Both the position numbers and the translations under genes were made by a program. Source: Sphingomonas yabuuchiae (GTDB taxonomy: Bacteria; Pseudomonadota; Alphaproteobacteria; Sphingomonadales; Sphingomonadaceae). Taken from it: 64,000 nt of DNA. The notes below the pieces were generated by a model. The model was not told the origin of the DNA. It was given only the letters and a program-made list of their open reading frames with translations, and did not search any database. The DNA is taken from positions 1 through 64,000 of the forward strand of contig NZ_LDTF01000048.1 of assembly GCF_001477495.1 (NCBI RefSeq). The letters run 5' to 3'. This document shows, one piece after another, positions 14,697 through 23,518 of the stretch (the stretch's first letter is position 1; every line of letters starts with the position of its first letter).

Positions 14697-16541
14697 ATGA
14701 ACGTTCGTGCCAAATTATTCGCCTCACTCGCCGCCCTTGGGCTGACGATCGCCTTGATCTCTGGCCTCTCTTTCTGGAGCATGGACCGCAACAGGATCGC
14801 AATCGACGCTATCATCAAGGATCGCGTCGCGCCGATGCGCGATCTGAAAATCGTTGCCGACAAATATGCAGTCGATATCGTCGACGCCTCGCATAAAGCT
14901 CGAAACGGCAACATCACATTCGCACAGGCGGCGGATAAGGTTCGTCGGGGATCGAACACGTTGCACGATCGGTGGAAGGCGTATTTGCTGACCGAGATCG
15001 ACGGCAGTGAAAAAGTGCTCGCCCAGAAGGCTGCAGCCGATATGCGCATCGCGGACCAGCGCGTCGCCCAACTTCAGGCAATCCTCGACCGCGGCGATGA
15101 GGTAGCACTCAACGACTTCGTGCGCACAAAGCTATATCAGAGCATCGACCCAGTCTCGGAATCAATCGCAAATCTGGTCGACCTTCAGCTCAAGATTGCT
15201 GAGCAGACCGGCAATGATGCCAGCGTTGAGGCACATACCAAACGTGCAATGATGATCGCGTTGATAATTGCGGCGCTCGCGGTACTTGGCGTGTCGCTCT
15301 ACACGATTTCTGGCAAAGTGGTCATGCCGCTCCGTCGGCTGGCATCCGCGTTACCAACGCTGGTGACGCAAGGCGGCACCGTCGAGATGCCGCATCTCGC
15401 GCAACAGGACGAGATTGGTGAGATTGCGCGCGCGGTTGACGATTTCCGGCGCGCGGTAATCGCCAACGAGCAGGAAAAAACTCTCGTGGTTACGCGTGTC
15501 ACCGATGCCCTGGCAGTCGGGCTCGCTGCGCTCGCGCAGGGTGACCTTACCTCGCGGATCGACGGCGATTTCCCCGATAGCTACGCTGCTGTGCGTGCCG
15601 ATTTTAATAAGGCAGCACTCTCGTTGCACGACGCGTTTGCGCAGATCGCACAAGCGGCGGCTGGCATCGACAGTGGCACCCGCGATATCCGGCAGGCGTC
15701 GGATGACCTGTCCCAGCGGACCGAGCAACAGGCCGCCTCGCTGGAGGAGACCGCAGCAGCGATGGACGAGATTACATCGACAGTGCGCAGCACCGCTGGA
15801 CACGCCACCAAGGCCAATGATGCAGTGCGTGGCGCCACCTTCGAGGCCGAGCGCTCCGGCGACGTGGTACGCCGTGCAGTTGAGGCCATGAGCGGGATCG
15901 AGCGTAGCTCCAGTGAGATTTCGGAAATCATCTCGGTGATCGATGGCATTGCCTTCCAGACCAATTTGCTCGCGCTGAACGCCGGGGTCGAGGCTGCACG
16001 CGCTGGCGATGCCGGCAAGGGATTTGCCGTCGTCGCATCTGAAGTGCGTGCGTTGGCGCAACGCTCGGCCGAGGCTGCAAAAGACGTGAAGACGCGTATC
16101 AATAGCTCATCAGTGCAAGTAACGGCAGGCGTCGAGCTGGTCGCCGAGGCGGGGGCGGCGCTTGGCCGCATTGTGGGGAATATCAATGAAATTAGCGGAC
16201 TGGTGTCGACTATCGCCGCATCAGCCGCGCAACAATCCACTGGATTACAGCAGATCAACACCGCAGTGTCGGAGATGGATGGGGTCACCCAGCAGAATGC
16301 CGCCATGGTCGAACAGGCTACCGCAGCGGCACGCAGTCTAGCACACGAAGTAAATGATATGATGCGGCAGATCGGACACTTTCGCCTGCGCACAACAGCG
16401 ACAGGTGCGCCGGTTTCCTACCTCGACCCGCCTCAGGAGCGCCTCGTGAGTGGAAGCAACCGTCGAGGAATGGACGCCAAACTCAATACGGCCGGCAACA
16501 CGGCGCTCGCTGTCCAAGACGAGGACTGGTCCAGCTTCTAG
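14697..16541 (+). CDS. methyl-accepting chemotaxis protein
   Basis: A 614-residue chemoreceptor. Membrane helix 1 is at residues 10-30 and helix 2 at about 182-204. They enclose a four-helix-bundle-type periplasmic sensor of about 150 residues. HAMP follows at about 205-258 and a second HAMP-like segment (LAALAQGDLTSRI) at about 275-310. The signalling domain has the hairpin tip IDGIAFQTNLLALNAGVEAA around residue 415. The C-terminus ends DWSSF, matching the xWxxF pentapeptide that tethers CheR/CheB, so it is probably a high-abundance, adaptation-assisting receptor. No che genes are nearby. An AT-rich stretch with TATATA lies just upstream. Confidence 0.92.
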   Translation: MNVRAKLFASLAALGLTIALISGLSFWSMDRNRIAIDAIIKDRVAPMRDLKIVADKYAVDIVDASHKARNGNITFAQAADKVRRGSNTLHDRWKAYLLTEIDGSEKVLAQKAAADMRIADQRVAQLQAILDRGDEVALNDFVRTKLYQSIDPVSESIANLVDLQLKIAEQTGNDASVEAHTKRAMMIALIIAALAVLGVSLYTISGKVVMPLRRLASALPTLVTQGGTVEMPHLAQQDEIGEIARAVDDFRRAVIANEQEKTLVVTRVTDALAVGLAALAQGDLTSRIDGDFPDSYAAVRADFNKAALSLHDAFAQIAQAAAGIDSGTRDIRQASDDLSQRTEQQAASLEETAAAMDEITSTVRSTAGHATKANDAVRGATFEAERSGDVVRRAVEAMSGIERSSSEISEIISVIDGIAFQTNLLALNAGVEAARAGDAGKGFAVVASEVRALAQRSAEAAKDVKTRINSSSVQVTAGVELVAEAGAALGRIVGNINEISGLVSTIAASAAQQSTGLQQINTAVSEMDGVTQQNAAMVEQATAAARSLAHEVNDMMRQIGHFRLRTTATGAPVSYLDPPQERLVSGSNRRGMDAKLNTAGNTALAVQDEDWSSF

Positions 16542-16612
16542 GTGTTCAGTCCCCACATCTGGCGGATTGGATCGACGCCAAAGAGGTCGGTCCTTTTCAA
16601 ATATACCTCAAA

Positions 16613-16682
16613 TTGACCCACATCCGGACACGCAACCGGCACATCTTGCTTCCGAACTCCCGCCATTCGTTCATGTCAGCGA
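16613..16682 (+). repeat. dispersed intergenic repeat, copy G (diverged)
   Basis: TTGACCCACATCCGGACACG and CTTCCGAACTCCCGCCATTC then GTTCATGTCAGCGAAAG, matching the core and 3' block of the family. It lies between the chemoreceptor and the alcohol dehydrogenase gene. Confidence 0.5.
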
Positions 16683-16707
16683 AAGCCGGGTATGTGACTC
16701 AGTCTCT

Positions 16708-17760
16708 TCAGACTGTCAGGCCGACGAAGATAGCGCCTGTCCGGCCACGATCCTGTGCCACCTCGAACGCCTCGTTGATTTGGTCGAGCGGGAAGCGGTG
16801 GGTGATCAGCGCCTGCGTCTGCAGCACGCCACGCGCCACCAGATCGAGCACCTCGACCTGTTCGGCATGGATGTCGTGAAAGGCGAAGCTGGCGCTGGGG
16901 ATCAAGGTGATCTCGGACATCTGGATGCGCTGCCATTCCAGCGGGATGGCGATGTCGCCGGCATCGAAGCCACCGACGATGACGACCTTGCCGCCGCGCC
17001 GCACCAGCCGCGTGGCGAGCGGCAACGTCTCGGGCATGGACTCGCCGCCCGCGCATTCGAACACGATGTCGGCGCCCCGATCGTCGGTCAGCGCGCGGAT
17101 CCCGGCCTCGGGGTCCTCGTCATCCGAATGGATGGTGCGGTCCGCGCCCAGCCGCGCTGCCGATGCGAGGGCGTGCGGCATCCTGTCGATGATCGTCACG
17201 GTCGCGCCGCTGGCCTTGGCGAGCATCAGCTGGCCGAGCCCGATCGGCCCGGCCCCGATGATCGCCACGCGCGTCCCGATGGTCAGGCCGGACAGATGCT
17301 GGGCATGCAGCGCCACCGCATAGGTGTCGAGCAGCGCGGCGTCATCGAACCCCACACTGTCGGGCAGGCGGTGGAACTTGTGCTGCGGACCGACGACATA
17401 TTCGGCATAGGCGCGCGAGACGCTGGCGCGGCGGGTGGGATAGAGATCGGGGCAGCGATTATATTGCTGCACCCGGCACCATTCGCAGTGACCGCAGCCC
17501 AGCACGGATTCGACCAGCACCCGGTCGCCGACCGCGACGCGGGTGACCGCCGGACCGACCTCGACCACCTTGCCCGCCAGCTCATGGCCCATGATGCAGC
17601 AGTGCAGTTCCTCCTCCGCCTTTTCCCAGTGACGCAGGTCGGTGCCGCAAATACCCGCCATCCGCACCCGCGCCTTGACCCAGTCGTCGGCGGGCAGGCG
17701 CGGCTCCTCGACCTCGGCGATCTCAAAACGGCCATCGGCGGTCTTGCGGGCGGCTTTCAT
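16708..17760 (-). CDS. zinc-dependent alcohol/polyol dehydrogenase (MDR family)
   Basis: A 350-residue medium-chain dehydrogenase. Catalytic zinc ligands sit in GICGTDLRHWE (Cys near residue 35) and MGHELAGKV (His-Glu near 58-59). The structural zinc site is CGHCEWCRVQQYNRC (about 88-102), and the NAD(P) Rossmann motif is IGAGPIGLGQ near 166. The closest types are threonine, sorbitol or 2,3-butanediol dehydrogenases. The substrate is open. Start at 17760 (MKAARK); the gene overlaps the upstream lipase gene by ATGA. Confidence 0.9.
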   Translation of the reverse strand: MKAARKTADGRFEIAEVEEPRLPADDWVKARVRMAGICGTDLRHWEKAEEELHCCIMGHELAGKVVEVGPAVTRVAVGDRVLVESVLGCGHCEWCRVQQYNRCPDLYPTRRASVSRAYAEYVVGPQHKFHRLPDSVGFDDAALLDTYAVALHAQHLSGLTIGTRVAIIGAGPIGLGQLMLAKASGATVTIIDRMPHALASAARLGADRTIHSDDEDPEAGIRALTDDRGADIVFECAGGESMPETLPLATRLVRRGGKVVIVGGFDAGDIAIPLEWQRIQMSEITLIPSASFAFHDIHAEQVEVLDLVARGVLQTQALITHRFPLDQINEAFEVAQDRGRTGAIFVGLTV

Positions 17761-18815
17761 GGCGTGGCTCCCGTATGGGCGGCGGGTAGCTCCTGCCCCG
17801 CCGCTATGGTGGTGGATGTCAGCCCCCTCCTCCCAAACGGGATGTCGCCGTCCGCCAGAGCAGCGACCAGCGCCCGCCCGTCGCGCAGCCCCGCATCCCA
17901 CCGCGCCCGCACGGTGCGGGGCGAGAAATCCAGCGCCTTGCCCGCGACTTCATCCTGCTGGTCGGCATAGCGCAGCTGCACCAACATGACCGATGCCGCC
18001 GCCTTGTCTTGAGCGGTGGCATAATGCTCCTGCCAGCGCACCATGGTCCGGCGCGACTGGGCGGCGAAGACCAGGTCCTGCGTTCGACTGATCAGACCGC
18101 CAAGAGTCGGCGCGCGCGGGCCAGCCAATGGCAACAGGTCGACGGCAATGCACAGCAGCGGTGCGTCACCGGGATCGGCCAGCACGGCATCAAGCGGTAG
18201 ATTGGCCGACAACCCGCCATCGACATACGGCACGCCGTCGATCGCAACCGGAGGAAAGGCAGGCGGCATGGCGCAGCTTGCGCGGACATGGTCGGGGGCA
18301 ATCCTGTCGCGCCTGTTATCGAAGACGATCTCAGCGCCGGTATCGAGCGCCACCGCCTGCGCCATGTAGCGGATCGCGCCGTCATTCAGCCGGTCGAAAT
18401 CGACGAGCCGGGCCAGCGTGTGCACCAGCGGTGTCGTGTCATAGAGCGCGGGCGCGGGGCGTTCAGCCAGGGCGGTGCCCAGCGGCGCGAACAGCCCGCG
18501 CCGCCCGCCAAGCAGCGTCGCGATCACCTCGGAGCTGCGCCGCCAGCTGTCGATCATATCATCCCATGCCGAGACGGCGATGGCGCCGGTCCCTTCGGGC
18601 CGCCACAGATCGGTCAGCCGCGACAGGCGATCGGCCGGGGCGCTCCCCGCAATGATGGCACCATTGATCGCGCCCGCCGAGGTGCCGACGATCCAGTCGA
18701 GGGAGATACCGGCCCCATGCAGGGCCTCAAAGACCCCGGCCTGATAGGCCCCCAGCGCATTGCCCCCGGCCAGGACCATGGCGATGCGCAGATCGGGCGG
18801 CAGGAGCAGCGTCAT
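17757..18815 (-). CDS. patatin-like phospholipase
   Basis: A 352-residue patatin-domain acyl hydrolase. The oxyanion segment is VLAGGNALGAYQAGV, the nucleophile elbow GTSAG and the catalytic Asp lies in VDGGLSANLP, giving the Ser-Asp dyad of the family. No signal peptide, so probably cytoplasmic or membrane-peripheral. An in-frame start at 18881 adds 22 residues without domain content; 18815 (MTLLLPP) is preferred. Forms a two-gene unit with the alcohol dehydrogenase and is divergent from the MFS gene. Confidence 0.88.
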   Translation of the reverse strand: MTLLLPPDLRIAMVLAGGNALGAYQAGVFEALHGAGISLDWIVGTSAGAINGAIIAGSAPADRLSRLTDLWRPEGTGAIAVSAWDDMIDSWRRSSEVIATLLGGRRGLFAPLGTALAERPAPALYDTTPLVHTLARLVDFDRLNDGAIRYMAQAVALDTGAEIVFDNRRDRIAPDHVRASCAMPPAFPPVAIDGVPYVDGGLSANLPLDAVLADPGDAPLLCIAVDLLPLAGPRAPTLGGLISRTQDLVFAAQSRRTMVRWQEHYATAQDKAAASVMLVQLRYADQQDEVAGKALDFSPRTVRARWDAGLRDGRALVAALADGDIPFGRRGLTSTTIAAGQELPAAHTGATP

Positions 18816-18949
18816 GGACCGACAAACCCGCGAACGCCGGGATGGTGGCGTGGCAGGCGCAGTAATATCGTGAAAACTCAATGATATGGATCAGTCCCCG
18901 CAGACATTGATGGCAACCCCGGCCGCAAGCGGGGCGTTGCCCGACACCC

Positions 18950-20458
18950 ATGCCCCTGGACCCGCAAGCCGAGCTGACCACCGCCGATCGCGAGCGCGGC
19001 TTGCGGCTGCTTGTCGTCGAGGCGGGGTTTTCGGGCGGCGCGGCCGCGCTGACCAGCGGGGTGATCCTGACCGCCTTCGCGCTGCATCTGGGGGCGTCGA
19101 ACGTGATGGTCGGCATTCTCGCCGCGATGCCGTTCCTCGCGCAGTTGCTTCAGCTTCCCGCCATCCAGCTGGTCGAGCGATGGCGGCGGCGCAAGCGGAT
19201 CGCGGTCCTGTCCAGCCTGGTCGGGCGCACCATGTTGGCGGTGATGGCGGTACTTGCCTTTTTCAGCGGGACGACCGCGCTGCTGATCTTCCTGGGCGCG
19301 CAGATGCTGCTCTGCGGATTGAGCGCGGTCGGCGGATGCGCCTGGAATAGCTGGATGCGCGATCTCGCGCCCGATAATCGGTTGGGCGACGTCTTTGCCC
19401 GGCGGACGGTATGGCTGACGGCGATCAGCCTGATCCTGGGGCTGGTCGCCGCGCTGGCACTCGATTGGACGCGCACGGGATCACCCGCGCGAGACATGGT
19501 GTTCGCCGCGATGTTCGCCAGTGGCTGCGTCACCGGGCTGATCAGCGCACGGATCGTCGCAATGATGCCGGAACCGCTAATGCCGCACGCCCCCGGCCCC
19601 ATCAAACTGCGAGCCCTGCTGGCCCAGCCGCTCCATGACCCCAATTTCCGCCGATTGCTGGTCTTCGTGGCCAGCTGGCAGTTCGCGATCAACCTCGCGA
19701 CGCCCTTCTTCACCGTCTTCATCGTCCGCCAGCTGCATTTCGCGGTCAGCTTCGTACTGCTGCTCAGCGTCGCCAGTCAGCTCGCCAATATCCTTGCGCT
19801 GCGCCTTTGGGGGCGGCTCAGCGACCGGTTCGCCAACAAGTCGGTGCTGGCGGTGTGCGCCCCGGCCTATATCCTGGCGATCGTCGCGATGATCGGCGCG
19901 TCGCAACTGGGCGACCGGGGCGCGGTGAAACTGTGGCTCATCGGGCTTCACCTCGTCATGGGCGCGACGATCGCGGGCGTGACGCTGGCCAGCACCAATA
20001 TCGCGCTGAAACTGTCGCCCAAGGGGTCCGCTACCGCCTATGTCGCGGCCAATGCGATGACCACCGCCATCGCGGCCGGGATCGCACCGATCCTGGGCGG
20101 GTTGCTGGCGCAGTTCTTCGCCGCCCGCCAGTTCGAGCTGGTGGCGCGCTGGCGCAGCCCCAACGGCATCTTCTCCCTGCCGATCACCCTCACCGCCTGG
20201 GACTTTTATTTCCTGCTGGCCGGGCTGATCGGCCTCTATGCGATCCACCGCCTGTCGCTGGTGCGCGAGCAGGGTGAGATCGAGCGGCGGGCCATGGTCG
20301 GGCAGGTGCTGAACGAGACGCGGCGCAGTATCCGCAACATATCCTCGGTCGCGGGGCTGCGTGCCGCGACCGATCTGCCCGGCGCACTCCTGCGCGATGC
20401 CCGCACCCGCATCCGGTTGAAGCGCGCGCAGGCGGCGCGGGCGGGACGAATGCACTGA
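18950..20458 (+). CDS. MFS transporter
   Basis: A 502-residue major facilitator with about twelve membrane segments between residues 25 and 430. The cytoplasmic loop 2-3 motif is shortened (VERWRRRKRIAVLSS) but recognisable, and a second signature occurs in loop 8-9 (WGRLSDRFANKSVL). The last 70 residues form a basic cytoplasmic tail. The substrate is unknown. It is followed within 90 bp by the large unknown protein and an SDR on the same strand, suggesting uptake plus processing of one compound class. Confidence 0.87.
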   Translation: MPLDPQAELTTADRERGLRLLVVEAGFSGGAAALTSGVILTAFALHLGASNVMVGILAAMPFLAQLLQLPAIQLVERWRRRKRIAVLSSLVGRTMLAVMAVLAFFSGTTALLIFLGAQMLLCGLSAVGGCAWNSWMRDLAPDNRLGDVFARRTVWLTAISLILGLVAALALDWTRTGSPARDMVFAAMFASGCVTGLISARIVAMMPEPLMPHAPGPIKLRALLAQPLHDPNFRRLLVFVASWQFAINLATPFFTVFIVRQLHFAVSFVLLLSVASQLANILALRLWGRLSDRFANKSVLAVCAPAYILAIVAMIGASQLGDRGAVKLWLIGLHLVMGATIAGVTLASTNIALKLSPKGSATAYVAANAMTTAIAAGIAPILGGLLAQFFAARQFELVARWRSPNGIFSLPITLTAWDFYFLLAGLIGLYAIHRLSLVREQGEIERRAMVGQVLNETRRSIRNISSVAGLRAATDLPGALLRDARTRIRLKRAQAARAGRMH

Positions 20459-20545
20459 CCCAGTTTAGCGGAACGCCATTTGCCCGGAACTCCGTTCTTT
20501 CTGAGGGGGTTGGCGATCATCCCGTCCCCCTTTCGGAGTTGTGCC

Positions 20546-22771
20546 ATGCCCCGAACAGCGACGGCCGAAGCGCCGCCCGCGATCAGCCCCCATCTGCTGG
20601 ATCTGCGCGAGCTGCTGCGCGACGAACCCGCGCCCCTGGTCGATTTCATCGTCGGCGACCTGACGATCCGGCTGCATAGAACCGCGACATCGGTGTTCGC
20701 GATCGTGCGGCGCCAAGGCAGCACCGGCGGGCTGGCGGTGCGCGCCGCCTTTGTGCCGACCAGCTTCGATTGCGCGGTGCTGCCGCCCGAGGGTGATGAG
20801 CTCGCCCGCCTTCGTCTGACCAGCGCCATGGGCGAGCATGTCATCTCATGCCTTGCCGACCGGCTGGCGATCGAGCGGCTGCGCATCACGACGCGATTTA
20901 CCCCCGCCCGGCCGATGGTCATGCCCCCCGCCCCGCGCGATCTCTATCCCTTTGGCGCAGGCGACGATCCCCTGCGCGCGCAAGGGGTGGTGGAAGCGTC
21001 GCAGCGCGGGCTGAACACCGGACTCCTTTATTTCCGTATCGACGCACCGACCTTTGGGAACGTCCTCTACATCCAGAATTTCACCGCCTTGAACGACTAT
21101 TTCCGCGCCACCGGCACGAACCCGCGCGAGGCGGTGGCGGGTAGCTGGCCCGAACTGGGCTATGCGCTGCCCATCCCCGAGGCCGACGCCGATCCCGCCG
21201 AGGTCGCGCTGCCGGCGGGAGAGCGCGTCACGCTGTCCGACACCATCCTGGTCTTTCGCCATCGCGCGCCCCCGCATGAACGCGAATCCGCCCGCCAGTT
21301 CGTGCAGATGCTGGGCAGCGCCTATGACCTGCTCGAGCCGCCACCGGTCGCCTATCGCGACTGGATCGACCGTGCCGAGCGAGCCGCACGCGATCTGGAC
21401 GAAGCCCCCGCCGCCACGATCCGCCATTACGGCCATCGCTATGTCCATCCCTATACCGGTGCCGAATATCCCGACATCATGGTGCAGATGTCGGTCATCG
21501 CCGCACTGCACCGATGGGGCAATTGGTGCGGCGAGCCGCATCCGCTGGAAGCGGCGCTCAAGGCGGGGCTGCCGCGCTTCTTCGACGAAAAGCTCGGCAC
21601 ATTCCGCCGCTATCTGCCCAATGTCGGCAAGGACAAGAACGCCGATGCGGTCGACAGCTGGTATCTGTATCACCCGCTGCTCAACCTCGGCACGCTGGCG
21701 TTGGATGGCGATGACGAGGCGCGGGCGCTGTTCCTGAAGGCGATCGACTACGGCGTGCGGGTCGCGCGGCATTTCGACTATCGCTGGCCGATCGAATATG
21801 ACGTCACCGACTTCTCGATCATCACTGGGCAGGCCCCCGTCGACGGGCGCGGGCAGACCGATGTGGGCGGCATCTATGCCTGGGTCATGCTCCAGGCGTT
21901 CGAGCTGACCGACGACAAGACCTATCTCGACGAAGCGCGCGCCGCGATCGACGCCGCCATCGGTCTGCGTTTCGACATCAATTATCAGGCCAATCTGACC
22001 GCTTGGGGGGCGGCGGCCTGTATGCGGCTATGGCGGATCACCAATCGCGACGTCTATCGCGAGCAGAGCTATGTCTATCTCGCCAGCTTCCTGCACAATG
22101 CGGTGATCTGGGACAGCCGGATCGGCCACGCCGCGCATTACGAGACGTTGCTGGCGGTCACCTGTCTTCAGGACGCGCCGTACATGGCGATGTACGAATG
22201 TTTCGACAGCTATGTCGCGTTCGAACGCTATCTGGACGATGGCGGCCCCGACCTCGACCCCGAGGCGCGGATGCTGATCGGCGAATATTGCCGCCATGCC
22301 CTGTCGCGCGCCTGGTATTATTATCCCGACGCGCTGCCCCCCGACGCCATCGCCGAGGAACAGCGCGAGGCGAACGGTCATATCGACAAGACCCTCTCCT
22401 TTCCGCTGGAAGATCTCTATCCCGATGGTCAGCCCGCCGGGCAGGTGGGACAGGAAGTGTACGGCGCGGGCGCGGCGTTTATCTTCGCGACCAGCGCCTT
22501 CCATTCGGTCGAAGGCGCGCCCTTCCGCCTCTATTGCGACATGCTGGTCCGTGCGGTCGAACAGATTAGCGACCATGCGCTGTCGATCCTGCTCGACGGG
22601 GGCGAGACGCGCACCGCCTGGCTGCGCCTCGTCCGGTTGAAGCGGTGCACGCTGACCGACAGCCGCGTCACCACCGCCAGCGGCGAGACCATCGAACCCG
22701 ATACGGTCAGCGCCGACCGCATCGATTATTGCGTGCCCGCCCATGGCCGCCTGATCCTGACCTGGGAATAA
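20546..22771 (+). CDS. uncharacterised 741-aa protein, probable alpha-helical toroid
   Basis: No signal peptide and no transmembrane segment, so cytoplasmic. The N-terminal 270 residues are beta-rich. Residues from about 330 to 640 carry repeating helical hairpins rich in Trp and Tyr: MVQMSVIAALHRWGNWCGE, DSWYLYHPLLNLGTLALDG, YAWVMLQAFELTDDKTYLDE and ANLTAWGAAACMRLWRITN. This is the pattern of (alpha/alpha)6 barrels in glycoside hydrolases, lyases and epimerases. A beta tail follows. I cannot name the family. ATG 20546 follows GGAG; an earlier in-frame start at 20480 lacks a ribosome site. Lies between an MFS transporter and an SDR gene, which ends up 3 bp downstream. Confidence 0.8.
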   Translation: MPRTATAEAPPAISPHLLDLRELLRDEPAPLVDFIVGDLTIRLHRTATSVFAIVRRQGSTGGLAVRAAFVPTSFDCAVLPPEGDELARLRLTSAMGEHVISCLADRLAIERLRITTRFTPARPMVMPPAPRDLYPFGAGDDPLRAQGVVEASQRGLNTGLLYFRIDAPTFGNVLYIQNFTALNDYFRATGTNPREAVAGSWPELGYALPIPEADADPAEVALPAGERVTLSDTILVFRHRAPPHERESARQFVQMLGSAYDLLEPPPVAYRDWIDRAERAARDLDEAPAATIRHYGHRYVHPYTGAEYPDIMVQMSVIAALHRWGNWCGEPHPLEAALKAGLPRFFDEKLGTFRRYLPNVGKDKNADAVDSWYLYHPLLNLGTLALDGDDEARALFLKAIDYGVRVARHFDYRWPIEYDVTDFSIITGQAPVDGRGQTDVGGIYAWVMLQAFELTDDKTYLDEARAAIDAAIGLRFDINYQANLTAWGAAACMRLWRITNRDVYREQSYVYLASFLHNAVIWDSRIGHAAHYETLLAVTCLQDAPYMAMYECFDSYVAFERYLDDGGPDLDPEARMLIGEYCRHALSRAWYYYPDALPPDAIAEEQREANGHIDKTLSFPLEDLYPDGQPAGQVGQEVYGAGAAFIFATSAFHSVEGAPFRLYCDMLVRAVEQISDHALSILLDGGETRTAWLRLVRLKRCTLTDSRVTTASGETIEPDTVSADRIDYCVPAHGRLILTWE

Positions 22772-22774
22772 CGC

Positions 22775-23509
22775 ATGACCAAGAATCCCACCATGTTGTC
22801 CGGCCGCCGCATCCTGCTGACCGGGGGCACCACCGGCATCGGCCGCGCCGCGCTGAAGGCGCTGGCGAACGAGGGCGCGCGCGTCCTGACCTTCGGACGG
22901 CATCAGGAAGCGCTCGACGCGGCGCTGTCCGAGATCGATGGCGAGGTGATCGGGATCGTCGAGGACGCCGCGACGCGCGACGGCATCGACCGGGTCTTCG
23001 CCGCCGTCGACGACCGGCTGGGGGGCATCGACATGCTGGTCGCCTGTGCCGCACTCGGCGCGCAGCCGATCCATGAGATGGCCGAGGAGGACTGGCGCTA
23101 TGTGATCGACGCCAACCTGACCGGCTATCTCGCCTGCGCCCGCGCCGCGATCCTGCGCATGCAGGACCAGGGGGGCGGCCATCTGCTGTTCGTCGGTTCG
23201 ATCAGCACCGAGATCAAGGCGGCGGGCGAAAGCGTCTATGCCGCGACCAAGGCGGGTATCCAGGCCTTTGCCGAGACACTGCGCAAGGAGGTCGCCGACA
23301 AACGCATCCGGGTCAGCGTAATCCAGCCCGGATCGGTCGACACCGAGATGCAGGAATGTAGCGAAGAGGAGAAGCAGGCCGCCGTCGCAGAAGGCCGGAT
23401 GCTACCCGCCGAGGATGTCGCCGACGCGATCCTGTTCGTCCTCAGCCGCTCGGCCACTTGCGACATCGTCAATCTGCGCATCGAGCCGCTGATTCAGAAG
23501 ACCGCCTGA
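22775..23509 (+). CDS. SDR-family oxidoreductase
   Basis: A 244-residue classical short-chain dehydrogenase. The cofactor motif is LLTGGTTGIGRAALKAL (about residues 14-30), the catalytic Ser lies in FVGSIS and the active-site YAATKAG gives Tyr and Lys. QPGSVDTEM is the usual post-catalytic loop. It starts three bases after the stop of the 741-residue protein, so the two are surely co-transcribed and probably act on the same substrate. Ends 9 bp from the convergent methyltransferase gene. Confidence 0.92.
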   Translation: MTKNPTMLSGRRILLTGGTTGIGRAALKALANEGARVLTFGRHQEALDAALSEIDGEVIGIVEDAATRDGIDRVFAAVDDRLGGIDMLVACAALGAQPIHEMAEEDWRYVIDANLTGYLACARAAILRMQDQGGGHLLFVGSISTEIKAAGESVYAATKAGIQAFAETLRKEVADKRIRVSVIQPGSVDTEMQECSEEEKQAAVAEGRMLPAEDVADAILFVLSRSATCDIVNLRIEPLIQKTA

Positions 23510-23518
23510 GGCGGGCCG

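Noticed and set aside
16450-17970. 506-residue open frame on the plus strand
   Set aside because: It is the antisense shadow of the alcohol dehydrogenase and patatin genes; composition is rich in His, Arg, Gln and Asp with no domain, and the minus-strand proteins have complete catalytic motifs.
22028-23182. 384-residue open frame on the minus strand
   Set aside because: Antisense to the 741-residue protein and the SDR; no ribosome site, no recognisable fold.
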